From positions 510,867 to 574,866 of the forward strand of contig NZ_CP084028.1 of assembly GCF_020181595.1 (NCBI RefSeq): DNA of 64,000 nt, given 5' to 3'. Shown here piece after piece: positions 31,262 through 40,988 of this stretch. The position numbers and the translations under genes are program-made. How positions within the stretch are numbered: position 1 is the stretch's first letter; each line of letters starts with the position of its first letter. The notes under the pieces are model-generated. The model saw nothing but the letters and a program-made list of their open reading frames with translations. It ran no database searches and had not been told where the DNA came from. This DNA is from [Mycobacterium] vasticus (GTDB taxonomy: Bacteria; Actinomycetota; Actinomycetes; Mycobacteriales; Mycobacteriaceae).

Positions 31262-31711
31262 TTAGCCAGTGGCTTTGAACTCATCGAAGCGTTCTGCGAG
31301 TCGTTCCTTGGCGGGTCTGTCCACTCGTCGTTTCGGAAGGGTCAATCCCCTGCCGTCCATCTCTTGGAGACCGTGACGGAGCATCGGCCCATCGATTTCA
31401 TCCATCAGCTCGCGGTTGATTCGAACCACATAGTCCGGGGAGATACCTAGCAAGTTCGTATCGTAGGCGGCGTGGTGGATTTTGCAGAGGCTGAGTCCGT
31501 TTACGACTGACGGGACACCGTGAGGCTTGTCGTCGCCGATAATGTGGGCGGCGTCGAGAAGCTTGCCGTGTTTGAGAGCGCAGACAGTGCATTGTTGCTG
31601 GTAGGCGAGCATGATCCGCCCGCGAAATTCAGGTTGATGCAATCTTTGCCTCACGGCTCGTTCGGCATAAACTCGCTCAATTGGCTTGAGGTGGAGCGGA
31701 GTTGCGTCCAA
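31262..31711 (-). pseudogene. HNH endonuclease, 5' end cut off by an IS element
   Basis: The frame encodes ~149 residues with a complete HNH core: CTVCALKHGKLLDAAHIIGDDKPHGVPSVVNGLSLCKIHHAAYD, as in restriction-like HNH nucleases with paired Cys and the central H-N-H. Proteins with this domain usually carry a long N-terminal part. Here the first possible start (a TTG at 31711) is directly beside the left end of the IS256-family element, and no continuation of the frame is visible beyond the right end (33121 onward). I take it as a truncated gene, though a short protein could still be made. Confidence 0.7.
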
Positions 31712-31712
31712 G

Positions 31713-33120
31713 GGCGTGGTGTACGGGCTGGTAGGCCTGGTGGGCGTGTCATAGCCCGATAGGGGGCGGTCATCGCGTGATTCTTCGAAACGACCGGCAA
31801 AGTCACTCGAAGGAGAACAACGCGATGACCAACGACCACCTTATCGACGCCGAGCAGCTGTTGGCTGATCAACTCGCGGCTGCCAGTCCCGATCTGCTGC
31901 GCGGGCTGCTGTCGACGTTCGTTCACGCTCTGATGGCCGCCGAGGCCGACGCCATCTGCGGGGCGGGCTACCGCCAGCGCAGCGACGAACGGTCCAACAG
32001 CCGCAACGGGCACCGGCACCGGGACTTCGACACCCGGGTCGGCACCATCGACGTGGGCATCCCCAAGTTGCGCCAGGGCAGCTATTTCCCGGACTGGCTG
32101 CTGGAGCGCCGCAAACGTGCCGAACGTGCGCTCACCTCGGTGGTCGCGACCTGCTACTTGCTCGGAGTATCCACCCGAAGAATGGAACGATTGGTCGAAT
32201 CCCTTGGCGTAACACGGCTTTCCAAGTCGCAGGTGTCGATCATGGCCCAAGAACTCGACGAGCAGGTGGAGGCATTCCGCACCCGACCGCTAGACGCCGG
32301 CCCGTACACGTTCGTCGCTGCCGATGCGCTGGTGCTCAAGGTCCGCGAAGCCGGCCGCGTGGTCGGCGTGCACACCCTGATCGCCACCGGGATCAACGCC
32401 GAGGGCTACCGCGAGATCCTCGGTGTTCAGGTCAGCACCGCCGAAGACGGCGCGGGCTGGCTGGCGTTCTTCCGCGATCTCGTGGCCCGCGGCCTGTCCG
32501 GGGTGGCTTTGGTGACCAGCGATGCCCACGCCGGTCTAGTTGCCGCGATCGGCGCCACGCTGCCCGGAGCGGCCTGGCAGCGCTGCAGAACCCACTACGC
32601 GGTCAACCTGATGGCGACAACTCCGAAGCCATCCTGGCCATGGGTACGCACTCTGTTGCACTCCATCTACGACCAACCTGATGCGGAATCAGTTGTTGCC
32701 CAATGTGATCGCGTGCTCGATGCACTGACCGAAAAGCTCCCTCACGTCGCTGAGCATCTCGATGCAGCCCGCGCGGACCTGCTGGCGTTCACCGCATTCC
32801 CCAAGCAGATCTGGCGCCAGATCTGGTCCAACAATCCCCAAGAACGCCTCAACAAAGAGATCCGGCGCCGCACCGACGTCGTGGGCATCTTCCCCGACCG
32901 CGGAAGCGTCATCCGTCTCGTCGGGGCAGTCCTGGCCGAACAACACGACGAATGGATCGAAGGTCGACGCTACCTCGGTCTCGACGTCCTCACCCGCGCC
33001 CGAGCGGGCCTCGCCAGCACCGAACAGTCCGGCCACCAGCAAACGCCGACCACACCGGCCCTAACCGCCTAAACTGCCACCCGAAGGATCACGCGATCAC
33101 GCGACTCCTTACACCACGCC
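31713..33120 (+). mobile_element. IS256-family insertion sequence
   Basis: A full-length transposase gene is flanked by the inverted termini GGCGTGGTGTA (31713-31723) and TACACCACGCC (33110-33120), 11 bp perfect with weaker similarity further in (for example shared CGCGTGATnCTTCG-like sequence, 31785-31795 and the complement of 33080-33096). I see no 8-9 bp target duplication at the borders, so the element may have recombined or the true ends may be a few bases away. It is inserted at the 5' side of the HNH gene. Confidence 0.8.
31825..33072 (+). CDS. IS256-family transposase
   Basis: 415 residues from ATG 31825 with GAAGGAG upstream. It has the DDE catalytic layout of the Transposase_mut family: Asp in YTFVAADALVLKVRE, Asp in VALVTSDAHAGLVAAIG, and Glu in WSNNPQERLNKEIRRRTDVVGIFPD. 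An N-terminal region with RNGHRHRDFDTRVGTIDVGIPKLRQGSYFPDWLLERRKRAERAL precedes it. The C-helix WxxC-like WQRCRTHYAVNLM is intact. The gene looks complete and the element therefore potentially active. Confidence 0.95.
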   Translation: MTNDHLIDAEQLLADQLAAASPDLLRGLLSTFVHALMAAEADAICGAGYRQRSDERSNSRNGHRHRDFDTRVGTIDVGIPKLRQGSYFPDWLLERRKRAERALTSVVATCYLLGVSTRRMERLVESLGVTRLSKSQVSIMAQELDEQVEAFRTRPLDAGPYTFVAADALVLKVREAGRVVGVHTLIATGINAEGYREILGVQVSTAEDGAGWLAFFRDLVARGLSGVALVTSDAHAGLVAAIGATLPGAAWQRCRTHYAVNLMATTPKPSWPWVRTLLHSIYDQPDAESVVAQCDRVLDALTEKLPHVAEHLDAARADLLAFTAFPKQIWRQIWSNNPQERLNKEIRRRTDVVGIFPDRGSVIRLVGAVLAEQHDEWIEGRRYLGLDVLTRARAGLASTEQSGHQQTPTTPALTA

Positions 33121-33550
33121 ACTGGGCATGACCCGTTCCTGACAGCCCGTTTAAAGCCTGTCATCACTGGTCAAGTGCCTTTTAGCTGCAGAACAATCTC
33201 ATCGAGGGGCGCGGGGTACTCAGCCCGTCGGAACGGCGCGTCGCACCCGTCGGTCCGGGGCGCGGGACCTCAACCGAGACAGGTCTGTATCCGCGATCAC
33301 GTACCGGTCACCACCCGTGGCGTAGCTCATCGAGCTGAGATTGTCACAGGGTCCGGCAAGGTTTGCGGCACCGCCACACAGCTTCCGCAAATTCGGGAGC
33401 CACCCCACCGATCGGGCAACTCAGCGTCAGTTTCCGGGTACTTGGCCTGGATACGGCGGCCGGCATTGATCTATGTGGGTCTCGATGTGGTGGCGAACGG
33501 CCATAGCTGCGAAGACGAGGTGGGGTGGGCGGTACTTCTGCATTCCGTGT
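33121..33550. other. 430-base stretch without a supported gene
   Basis: Between the IS right end and the methyltransferase there is no frame with convincing codon bias or a recognised motif. Open frames exist on both strands, but their translations are Arg/Ser/Pro-rich and start inside the region. It may hold remnants of the sequence displaced when the IS and the adjacent lower-GC genes arrived. Confidence 0.5.
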
Positions 33551-34309
33551 TCAACCCACGCGTAAAAGATCAACACCTAACACTTGATGAACTTCGTACC
33601 CCCACGGACTGTCAACTCCCGTGAGCCGCAGAACTTCGTCGAACCACTCCTTCTGAGCAGTACGCGACACGGCCGCATACAATTTCGAGGGGGTGATGCA
33701 AAATGGGAATATAATGCCTGATGCCGCAGCCTCCCAAATGGCTGCAGAAACGCCCGGCGTATGCGGTGAACGATAGTCGTCCAAAGCTATTACCGCATTT
33801 TTGACACTGCAATTAACCGCCGTACGGATATCGTCGCGAACGCACTTATACGCGTGGGATCCGTCAATATGAATGAAGCGGCAGCTCTGACGGCCAACGC
33901 GATCTTCGAGTTGCGCAGAAGGGCAGACTTCAACGACCGGCCGACGGGCGTGGAACCTATCGTAATTATTGTAAAAGGAATCGATGGTCAAGCCCGAATA
34001 GGCGTTCATTCCCTCTGCAGGCAGGTCAAAATTATCGGGACTCAGGCCGAACAGATCGCAGACCACTAAATTTTCGTCACCCCGTAAGCCGTACGCCAGC
34101 AGTATCGCGCTCTTTCCCTGATATGCGCCGACTTCGAGGACGTCTCCCCTGATATCGTTCTCCAACTGGCAGTTCAGTACAAAATCAAAGAGTCGAACGT
34201 CCTGCGGATAGAACCATCCCGGAATCGTGTCCAGCGCCTGCGTGAAAACTTCGGCTCCAGGCAGCAGCAAGGGTATTGTCTGCTGCGCACCGCCGGCTGG
34301 AAATCCCAT
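33551..34309 (-). CDS. methyltransferase (Methyltransf_24/CmcI-like), horizontally acquired
   Basis: 252 residues from MGFPAGGAQQTIPLLLPGAEVF; the longer frame has no support. The SAM-binding part reads DIRGDVLEVGAYQGKSAILLAYGLRGDENLVVCDLFG, followed by SCRFIHIDGSHAYKCVRDDIRTAVNCSVKNAVIALDDYRSPHTPGV. This DGSHxYxxVxxDI pattern is typical of macrocin O-methyltransferase/CmcI-like sugar or small-molecule methyltransferases with a metal site. The stretch has clearly more A/T (for example AATGGGAATATAATG near 33703) than the surroundings, a sign of transfer. It lies with TPR/glycosyltransferase genes on the same strand, so glycan or glycolipid methylation is a fair inference. Confidence 0.82.
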   Translation of the reverse strand: MGFPAGGAQQTIPLLLPGAEVFTQALDTIPGWFYPQDVRLFDFVLNCQLENDIRGDVLEVGAYQGKSAILLAYGLRGDENLVVCDLFGLSPDNFDLPAEGMNAYSGLTIDSFYNNYDRFHARRPVVEVCPSAQLEDRVGRQSCRFIHIDGSHAYKCVRDDIRTAVNCSVKNAVIALDDYRSPHTPGVSAAIWEAAASGIIFPFCITPSKLYAAVSRTAQKEWFDEVLRLTGVDSPWGYEVHQVLGVDLLRVG

Positions 34310-34401
34310 GACAGCAGAGTACACAGTTGCGGGAGTCAGGGATGACGCATACGCCGCACACTTCGGACGCGCAGCAGGGTCGGGTACCCCGGTCGCAATA
34401 A

Positions 34402-35613
34402 CTACGCGGGCGGTGCAGAAATTTGAACACTGCACAGCACCTCATCGAGAGTGGCGGTACACCAGCCCACTCGGCCCAGCTCCCCCACGACATCAGCATG
34501 CGCGACGGTCGCGGCGGTGGCCTGATCCAGACGGGTCGTGTCGAACATCGCCGGCCCCATCGAGATTGCGCCGGAGCGCAGATAACGCCCCGTGCCGGCA
34601 CTCCGGCGCACCATGGGCTCGGGCGCGCACTCGCCGATCAACTCAGTCGCGTCGCCGACATTGACACCGACCTGAAAAACCTGCGGTTCGGCCTGCAGAA
34701 CCGACCTCAGCCGGCCCATCAGATGATCCGGTGCAAAGAATTGCCACCCACGGCCCAGGTGCAACCAGAACCTGCCCGGGACCCGTCCACGAAGCTCCCG
34801 AAGTTGGTCGCCCGGCGCACTGTACGGGTCGGCATCAATGACATCGACGAATCGGTATCGGTCGCGCAGCATCCGACGATCAGCGCCCGACAGACCGGTA
34901 TCGAGAACAAGGAACCGCTCGACGAGCGCGAGGTCCTGGCAGCAGTTCAGGAACGAGTTCAAGGTGCGCTCCAGCGCGGCACGATCCGCGTCGGCGATGA
35001 CGGTGACCGTCACATCGGCCCCGAATCCACCGATGGTGAGGTCAGCGAGCAGCCCCTGCGGGTAGGCCGACGCGGCCTCCAGCATGACCGGAACCTCGAG
35101 GTCGCGGTTCTTTGCGATTCGCTGTCGATCCGGCTCGGGGAGATCCGGTAACGCTATGAGCTTTCTGCACAGGTCAAAAGCCTCTGCCTTCTTGCCGATC
35201 CACGCCGCGCACACGGCGAGTTCATCCATCGCACGCCAGTGGTCCAGCGCATCATCGACGGCCAGATGGTCGTGCTCAGGACGCGAGATCATGGCCGCTC
35301 GACGTGCGAAAAGGTAGCCGAGGTGGTAGCTGCCGGCGCTGCGGTAGCGGCGTGCAATCGCATGTAGCGGCTCGGCCCGGCTCGGTAGCTCCGTCCAGGC
35401 CCGAAGGTAGGCGTCTTGAACCTGGGGCCAGGGCTCAGCGAGCTTGTGCATGGAGGCGGCCAGCCGGTACTTCGCAAGGAAGAGCTCCTCGCCGCTACCG
35501 CCCATCTCAACCCGTCGTGCGTACCACTTTCGCGCGTTGGCGAAGTCGCCGAACTCAAAGTAGCTCTGCGCCCAGCCGAAGGCGGTTTCGGCGTTCACGG
35601 TCTGGCGATGCAC
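34402..35613 (-). CDS. TPR-type protein, truncated paralogue of the upstream glycosyltransferase
   Basis: 403 residues. It aligns along its whole length with residues ~215-602 of the upstream gene product: ETAFGWAQSYFEFGDFANARKWYARRVEMGG against NVRATFYLARSYFDLGDYDNARKWFARRVELGG, WPQVQDAYLRAW in both, and RQRIAKNRDxxVP in both. It ends TATLDEVLCSVQ, also shared. The N-terminal GT-A glycosyltransferase domain is absent, so it keeps only the TPR-like helical repeat and the C-terminal domain. It could be a partner or regulator of the full-length enzyme, or a recombination leftover. Its start overlaps the end of the upstream gene by 19 bases. Confidence 0.78.
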   Translation of the reverse strand: MHRQTVNAETAFGWAQSYFEFGDFANARKWYARRVEMGGSGEELFLAKYRLAASMHKLAEPWPQVQDAYLRAWTELPSRAEPLHAIARRYRSAGSYHLGYLFARRAAMISRPEHDHLAVDDALDHWRAMDELAVCAAWIGKKAEAFDLCRKLIALPDLPEPDRQRIAKNRDLEVPVMLEAASAYPQGLLADLTIGGFGADVTVTVIADADRAALERTLNSFLNCCQDLALVERFLVLDTGLSGADRRMLRDRYRFVDVIDADPYSAPGDQLRELRGRVPGRFWLHLGRGWQFFAPDHLMGRLRSVLQAEPQVFQVGVNVGDATELIGECAPEPMVRRSAGTGRYLRSGAISMGPAMFDTTRLDQATAATVAHADVVGELGRVGWCTATLDEVLCSVQISAPPA

Positions 35614-37403
35614 AGCACCTCGTCCAGCGTCGCTGTCTGCAGGCCACCGCGTCCGACCTGATGTCGTAGCCGAGCGATCGGATCCGGGTCATCGACGTCA
35701 ATGCCGTTCAGCCGATCCATATCGAACATCGCCGGACCGGCGGTGATCGCATCGCCCAGCGCGTAACGTCCCCCGTCGGGTGTTCGCCGCACGGCGTCCT
35801 CGGGAGCGCACTTCCAAAGGCGGTCCGTGGCGTCGGCGAGATTGATCCCGACCTGCATCACGCCCGGCTCGGCATCGAGCACAGCGGCGAGCCGACTCAG
35901 GTACCGCTCCGGTGCGAAGAATCGCCAACCCGCTCCGAGGTGCAGCCAGAGCCGGCCGTGGATCTGGCCGCTGAGCCGGCCACGTTCGGTTATCCCCTCA
36001 CCCGCGGCCGGCTCGATGAACTCGATGAAGGGGTAGCGACCGGCAAGAACGGCACGGTCCGCTGCCGATATTCCGGCGGGCAGAACCAGGAACTGCCGGA
36101 TCCGGTTCAGATCAAGGCAGCAGCTCAGGAACGAATTGAGGCTCTGCTCGGTCGCTAAACGATCCGGCCCCGCGATCAGGCTCACGGTGACATCACCTGC
36201 ACGGGTTGCCAGTTGTCGTACCCGCTCACCGGAATACGCCGACGCTGTCTCAAGCAGTGCAGGAACCGAGAAGTCACGATTCTTTGCGATCCGCTGACGC
36301 TGTTCGTCGGGGACATCCGGCACCGCGATCAGTTCGCGACACAGCGTCATGGCCTCGGAATGATCACCCAGCTGGGATGCGCAGATCGCCTGTTCGTCAC
36401 GGGCCCGCCATAGGTGGAGGCTTGCGTCGACGAAAAGTATGTCGTCTTCCGGCAGTGGAATCTGAGCTGCGCATTCTGCGAACAGATGGCCAAGCCGGTA
36501 TTGCTCCTCGAGACGGTATTTGCGTGCGATCTCGACCAGTGCCTCGCCGCGGTTCGGTCGGAACGCCCATGCGCGCAGATAGGCATCCTGCACGTCGGGC
36601 CAGGGCATATCGGACCGTGCCATCGCCTGGGCGATCTGAAGCATTGAGTAATAGATCTCCTCAACCCAGCCGCCCAATTCGACTCGCCGCGCGAACCACT
36701 TGCGCGCGTTGTCGTAATCCCCCAGATCAAAGTAACTCCGCGCAAGATAGAATGTTGCCCGGACATTTTCAGGGTTACGCTCGACTTCGTTGAGCAGCAG
36801 GTCTCGGTCTTGCGTAAATTTCTCACCGGAGATGTTGCGGAAACTCGTATGACGATCTTCAATCAGGTGGTCTCCGCCTAGATTGCCGGTCACCCAACTG
36901 GACGGGGCATCAACATATTCATGCGTGACGCCCTCATAACGGATCTGCAGGCCATCGCGAAATAACACCGGATACCAGTAGATGTGGCCGCCACGGCGCC
37001 CATGCCTCATCCGGTAGATCTCGTCGGTGAGATGGCTGAAAGCCGGCGTCCCGGACAGCACGTCATCGGCATCGTTCACCCAGATGTAGTCCGCGTACCC
37101 CTGGGCGAGTGCCACCGCTTCGGTTCGGTTGTGGCCGAAATTCACCCACGGTCGCTCATGCAGCACCCCGGGAATGCCGAGTTCAGCCATGTGGCTGGTG
37201 ATGAGTTCCTGCGTCCCGTCGTCGGAGCCGGTGTCGACGATCACCCAGGTACTGATATACGGGGCAACGGAATCCAACACTTCACGAACGACGTGCGCCT
37301 CATTGCGCACGATCATGCTCAGACAGATCGTCGGCTGTGTACTCTGCACGTTCGGCACCGGGGCTTCGAGGCGTTGGCGGCTACCAGCGAAATCCGACAA
37401 CAT
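35595..37403 (-). CDS. family 2 glycosyltransferase with TPR-like C-terminal region
   Basis: 602 residues. The N-terminal GT-A domain has ICLSMIVRNEAHVVREVLDSVAPYISTWVIVDTGSDDGTQELI and the metal-binding ADYIWVNDADDVLSG (DxD-type), then HIYWYPVLFRDGLQIRYEGVTHEYVD, a common GT2/TPR layout. From about 205 there are helical TPR-like units, and the last ~200 residues form a further domain of unknown role. It probably transfers a sugar to a protein or lipid acceptor in the cytoplasm; donor and acceptor cannot be read. It is followed in the same direction by its truncated copy and the transferred methyltransferase, forming a small surface-glycan-like island beside the IS. Confidence 0.85.
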   Translation of the reverse strand: MLSDFAGSRQRLEAPVPNVQSTQPTICLSMIVRNEAHVVREVLDSVAPYISTWVIVDTGSDDGTQELITSHMAELGIPGVLHERPWVNFGHNRTEAVALAQGYADYIWVNDADDVLSGTPAFSHLTDEIYRMRHGRRGGHIYWYPVLFRDGLQIRYEGVTHEYVDAPSSWVTGNLGGDHLIEDRHTSFRNISGEKFTQDRDLLLNEVERNPENVRATFYLARSYFDLGDYDNARKWFARRVELGGWVEEIYYSMLQIAQAMARSDMPWPDVQDAYLRAWAFRPNRGEALVEIARKYRLEEQYRLGHLFAECAAQIPLPEDDILFVDASLHLWRARDEQAICASQLGDHSEAMTLCRELIAVPDVPDEQRQRIAKNRDFSVPALLETASAYSGERVRQLATRAGDVTVSLIAGPDRLATEQSLNSFLSCCLDLNRIRQFLVLPAGISAADRAVLAGRYPFIEFIEPAAGEGITERGRLSGQIHGRLWLHLGAGWRFFAPERYLSRLAAVLDAEPGVMQVGINLADATDRLWKCAPEDAVRRTPDGGRYALGDAITAGPAMFDMDRLNGIDVDDPDPIARLRHQVGRGGLQTATLDEVLCIARP

Positions 37404-37772
37404 CGCCGTCTTGGGTCACTCCGCCGCGACCATGGCCATTCACCTGACGGCTCCTCCAGTTCGGTATCACAGCTCCTGAGCGCCGCTGTGTTCCAGGTGA
37501 GCCTAATGAGGTGCATTTTTCGGGTCAAGGATTCCGGTAGGCAACACGTGAGGTCACCGGGGCACCGCCCGACACCGGGCCGCCGCTGGGAACTGTCCGC
37601 CCAGCTCACCGGGGTGCAATTTCCGCTCTGAGGTGCCGATGCGCTAGCCTGACCAGGCGTCACGGCGAGGGCGGCCACCCGATACGGCCGCCGTTATCGG
37701 CGAGGACCTTCCTAGATGGTTGTCGCGATCTGGCCGTGCCTCATGCACGCCGTAGCAACCGTAGGAGTAACG
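37404..37772. other. divergent intergenic region upstream of rplY
   Basis: 369 bases between the start of the glycosyltransferase gene and rplY, which point away from each other. It must hold promoters for both, but I cannot pick a convincing -10/-35. Open frames here are poor (Arg/Ser-rich, no family motif). It marks the border between the acquired island and the conserved rplY-pth block. Confidence 0.5.
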
Positions 37773-38411
37773 ATGGCCAAGGCCCCGACCACCAACCAGC
37801 TGACCGTTTCGGTGCGTTCCGAGACCGGCAAGGGCGCGTCGCGCCGGGCCCGCCGTGACGGCAAGGTCCCCGCGGTTCTCTACGGCCACGGCACCGACCC
37901 GCAGCACCTGGCGCTGCCGGCCCACGACTTCGCGGCCGTGCTGCGTAACTCCGGCACCAACGCGGTGCTGGTCCTCGACATCGAGGGCAAGGAGCAGCTG
38001 GCGCTGACCAAGGCGCTCGACATCCACCCGATCCGTCGCACCATCCAGCACGCCGACCTGCTCGTGGTCAAGCGCGGCGAGAAGGTCATCGTCGAGGTCA
38101 ACGTCGTCCTCGAGGGTGAGGCCTTCTCCGGCACGCTGGTCACCCAGGACGCCACCGCGGTGGAGATCGAGGCCGAGGCGCTGTCGATTCCCGAGCAGCT
38201 GACCATCTCGATCGAGGGCGCCGAGGCCGGCACCCAGTTCACCGCCGGCAGCCTCGAGCTGCCCAAGGGCGTCACGCTGATCTCGGACCCGGAGATGCTG
38301 CTGGTCAACGTGGTGGAGCCCCGGGCCGAAGAGGAGTCGGAGGAGGCCGAAGAGGCCGCTGCGGAGGCCGGCGGCGAGGCCGCCGAGGCCGCACCCGCCG
38401 AGGCCGAGTAG
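37773..38411 (+). CDS. rplY: 50S ribosomal protein L25/general stress protein Ctc
   Basis: 212 residues from [40 protein letters not shown], with GGAGTAA before the ATG; the frame upstream is not conserved. It has an N-terminal L25 domain binding 5S rRNA, then the TL5/Ctc beta domain, and a Glu/Ala-rich tail (residues ~185-212) typical of actinobacterial members. It precedes pth by 12 bases, the arrangement known from M. tuberculosis (Rv1015c-Rv1014c). Confidence 0.96.
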   Translation: MAKAPTTNQLTVSVRSETGKGASRRARRDGKVPAVLYGHGTDPQHLALPAHDFAAVLRNSGTNAVLVLDIEGKEQLALTKALDIHPIRRTIQHADLLVVKRGEKVIVEVNVVLEGEAFSGTLVTQDATAVEIEAEALSIPEQLTISIEGAEAGTQFTAGSLELPKGVTLISDPEMLLVNVVEPRAEEESEEAEEAAAEAGGEAAEAAPAEAE

Positions 38412-38423
38412 GCCGAGCACCGC

Positions 38424-39008
38424 GTGGCCGAGTCACCGCCGATACTGGTGGTCGGCCTGGGCAACCCGGGCCCGACATACGCCCGCACCCGGCACAACGT
38501 GGGCTTCATGGTCGCCGACCTGCTCGCGCAGCGGATCGGGTCGGCGTTCAAGCTGCACAAGAAGTCCGGCGCCGACGTGGCCACCGGGCGCCTGAGCGGG
38601 CGCTCGGTGGTGCTGGCGCGTCCGCGCTGCTACATGAACGAGTCCGGCCGCCAGGTCGGGCCGCTGGCCAAGTTCTACTCGGTGCCGACGGCCGGTGTGG
38701 TGGTGATCCACGACGACCTGGACCTGGACTTCGGCCGAATCCGGCTCAAACAGGGCGGTGGCGAAGGCGGTCACAACGGCCTGCGGTCAATCGCAACAGT
38801 GTTGGGCAGCAAGGACTTTCAGCGCGTTCGGTTTGGGATCGGCCGACCGCCCGGGCGTCAGGACCCGGCGGCGTTCGTGCTGCAGGCGTTCGGATCACGC
38901 GAGCGTGACGAGTTGCCGACCATCTGCGAGCAGGCCGCCGACGCCACCGAGTTGCTGATCGAGTTGGGGCTGGAGCCCGCGCAGAACGTCGTGCACACCT
39001 GGGATTGA
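38424..39008 (+). CDS. pth: peptidyl-tRNA hydrolase
   Basis: 194 residues, GTG start. Pth frees tRNA from prematurely released peptidyl-tRNA. Conserved features are [27 protein letters not shown] (catalytic His in TRHNVG), [50 protein letters not shown] and [20 protein letters not shown]. Length is normal. It is co-transcribed with rplY and convergent with the pks16-like gene. Confidence 0.96.
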   Translation: MAESPPILVVGLGNPGPTYARTRHNVGFMVADLLAQRIGSAFKLHKKSGADVATGRLSGRSVVLARPRCYMNESGRQVGPLAKFYSVPTAGVVVIHDDLDLDFGRIRLKQGGGEGGHNGLRSIATVLGSKDFQRVRFGIGRPPGRQDPAAFVLQAFGSRERDELPTICEQAADATELLIELGLEPAQNVVHTWD

Positions 39009-39102
39009 TCCGACTGTCTCCGGTTGGCGTGCGCGTTTGTACAGTCCCGCACGGCGTTTCGCGTGCAAACACGAACGCTCGCGGGAGAGGGCCGGGAAAG
39101 AG

Positions 39103-40737
39103 CTACGTGACCAGGGCGACGGAGTTGGCCCGGCGCAGCTTGCCCGACGGCGTCTTGGGGATGGTTCCCGGCCCGAGCACCACCACGTTGCGGGGCCGCA
39201 TGTCGACCTCGGTGACGACCTCGTGCGCCACCTGGTGCTCGATCCGGCGCACCTCGGCGGGGTCTTTCCAGTCGTTGGACTCCACCGCGACGGCGAACGT
39301 CTCGCGGGAGTGCCCGGCGTCCAGGCGCACCGCCACCGCACAACCCGGCCGCACCCCTTCCACGCGGCCCGCCGCACGTTCGATGTCGGTGGGGTAGATG
39401 TTGCGGCCACCCATGATGATGACGTCCTTGACCCGGCCGCACACCACGATGTGACCGTTCTCCATCTGGTAGCCCAGGTCACCGGTGTCGTACCAGCCGT
39501 GCTCGTCCTGGGCAGGCAAGAAACCCGCCACCGTGAGATAGCCCGACGTCACCGACTCGCCGCGCAGCTGGATGACGCCGACCCCGCGCGGCGGCAGCAC
39601 GTTGCCGTCGTCGTCGACGATCCGGCCCTCGATGCCCTCCAGCAGCGGCCCCAGCGAGGCCAGCCGGCGGGTGTTGCCGCGGGTGGCGGGGACGGCCTGC
39701 CGCAGCGCGGCCAGCAGGTCGGCGTCCACCTCGTCGACGGACAGGCCGGTCTCCACCGGGGTGAAGGCCGTCGCCAGCACCGTCTCGGCCATCCCGTAGA
39801 CCGGCATGATTGATTCGGGCTTGAGGCCGAACGGCCGGCCCGCATCGATCAGATCCTCGACGTCGTTGGGCTCGACCGGCTCGGCGCCCGACATGGTGAT
39901 CCGCAGCGTGGACAGGTCGAACTGTCCGGGCTGGGCCTGCCTGCGCAGCCGCTTGGCGAACAGCGCGTAGGCGAAGTTCGGGCCGCAGATGAAGGTGCCC
40001 TTGTATTTGTCGACCAGCTTCGCCCACAGCAGCGTGTCGCGTAGGAAGTCCATCGGGGTGATCTTGACCAGCTCGGCGCCGAAATACATCGGCGTGGTGA
40101 GGAAGCCGACCATGCCCATGTCGTGGAAGCACGGCAGCCAACTGATCATGACGTCTTTTTCGATGTCGTACTTCGCCCCGACGAACATTGCTTCGAGGTT
40201 CGCGTAGATGTTGCCGTGGGTGATCAGCACCGCCTTGGGCGAGCCGGTCGATCCCGACGTCAGCTGCATCAGCGCCAGATCGTCCTCGCCGGCCTCCACC
40301 GGGTCGATCGGCTCATGAGCCAGCAGGTCGGCGACGGTCAGGACCTTCAGGCCCTTTTCCTGCAGCACCGGCATCGCAGCCATGAACGGCTCCGAGATGA
40401 TGACGGCCTTGGCGTCGATCATGTCGACGACGGTCATGGTGTCTTTTGCCCAGGCAACCAGGTCGGTGCGCGGAGTGGGCTGGTGCAGCATGGTCAGGCT
40501 GGCGGCGCGCATCCACAGGGCTTGGGCGGACGGTGCGATCTCCACCGGGGCGCCGGCCAACACGCCCACCGCGTCGCCGTGGCCGATTCCTGCGGCGGCC
40601 AGCCCGCCTGCGATGCGGCGGGCGCGCTCGTGCACCTCGCCCCAGGTGTGCCGGACAGGCTCGTGCGGCTCACCTGTGACCATGCCCTTGGAGGACTCGC
40701 GGGCACTGCGGAACATCTTGTCGGTAAACCTGCTCAC
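39103..40737 (-). CDS. pks16: acyl-CoA/acyl-AMP ligase, Pks16-like
   Basis: 544 residues, the same length as M. tuberculosis Pks16 (Rv1013), which sits at the same place. ANL superfamily: [24 protein letters not shown] is the P-loop, [40 protein letters not shown] the core A8 region, and [16 protein letters not shown] the C-terminal lysine motif. The FAAL-like layout ([23 protein letters not shown]) suggests activation of a fatty acid to acyl-adenylate or CoA ester. Despite the historical name it is not a polyketide synthase. The stop is 94 bases from the convergent pth. Confidence 0.9.
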   Translation of the reverse strand: MSRFTDKMFRSARESSKGMVTGEPHEPVRHTWGEVHERARRIAGGLAAAGIGHGDAVGVLAGAPVEIAPSAQALWMRAASLTMLHQPTPRTDLVAWAKDTMTVVDMIDAKAVIISEPFMAAMPVLQEKGLKVLTVADLLAHEPIDPVEAGEDDLALMQLTSGSTGSPKAVLITHGNIYANLEAMFVGAKYDIEKDVMISWLPCFHDMGMVGFLTTPMYFGAELVKITPMDFLRDTLLWAKLVDKYKGTFICGPNFAYALFAKRLRRQAQPGQFDLSTLRITMSGAEPVEPNDVEDLIDAGRPFGLKPESIMPVYGMAETVLATAFTPVETGLSVDEVDADLLAALRQAVPATRGNTRRLASLGPLLEGIEGRIVDDDGNVLPPRGVGVIQLRGESVTSGYLTVAGFLPAQDEHGWYDTGDLGYQMENGHIVVCGRVKDVIIMGGRNIYPTDIERAAGRVEGVRPGCAVAVRLDAGHSRETFAVAVESNDWKDPAEVRRIEHQVAHEVVTEVDMRPRNVVVLGPGTIPKTPSGKLRRANSVALVT

Positions 40738-40928
40738 GACGGCCTCCTAGCCGGCACCGGTACTGTCCATACGGGCTGAGTTTTCATGTTCCACCTGCTG
40801 TGGACCACTTCGCGAGAGGCGCGCGCGCACAATACGGCGGCGGTTGCATCTCGATACGGCAATGTGCGCCCACCGAGACCGGCGAGCGTCTGGTTGACGT
40901 GAAAGTCCTGACCACAATTAGTCACCGC

Positions 40929-40945
40929 GGAGTATCTTAAACTCC
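40929..40945. promoter_or_regulatory. imperfect palindrome between ispE and pks16
   Basis: GGAGTATCTTAAACTCC, with GGAGT/ACTCC arms of five bases around an AT-rich centre, in a 250-base gap upstream of the pks16-like gene. It could be an operator for that gene or part of an ispE terminator. I see no gene in the gap, which in M. tuberculosis holds the small Rv1012. Confidence 0.3.
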
Positions 40946-40988
40946 TCTTAATCGGCGAGCAAATCTTCCGGCCGGATTGGGGTCGCGG

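Noticed and set aside
33175..33624. A plus-strand frame of 149 codons right of the IS element
   Set aside because: Composition is Arg/Ser/Pro-rich, no family motif, and it overlaps the end of the methyltransferase gene.
39479..40141. Additional frames inside the pks16-like gene
   Set aside because: They are out-of-frame readings of the ligase gene without own start signals or motifs.
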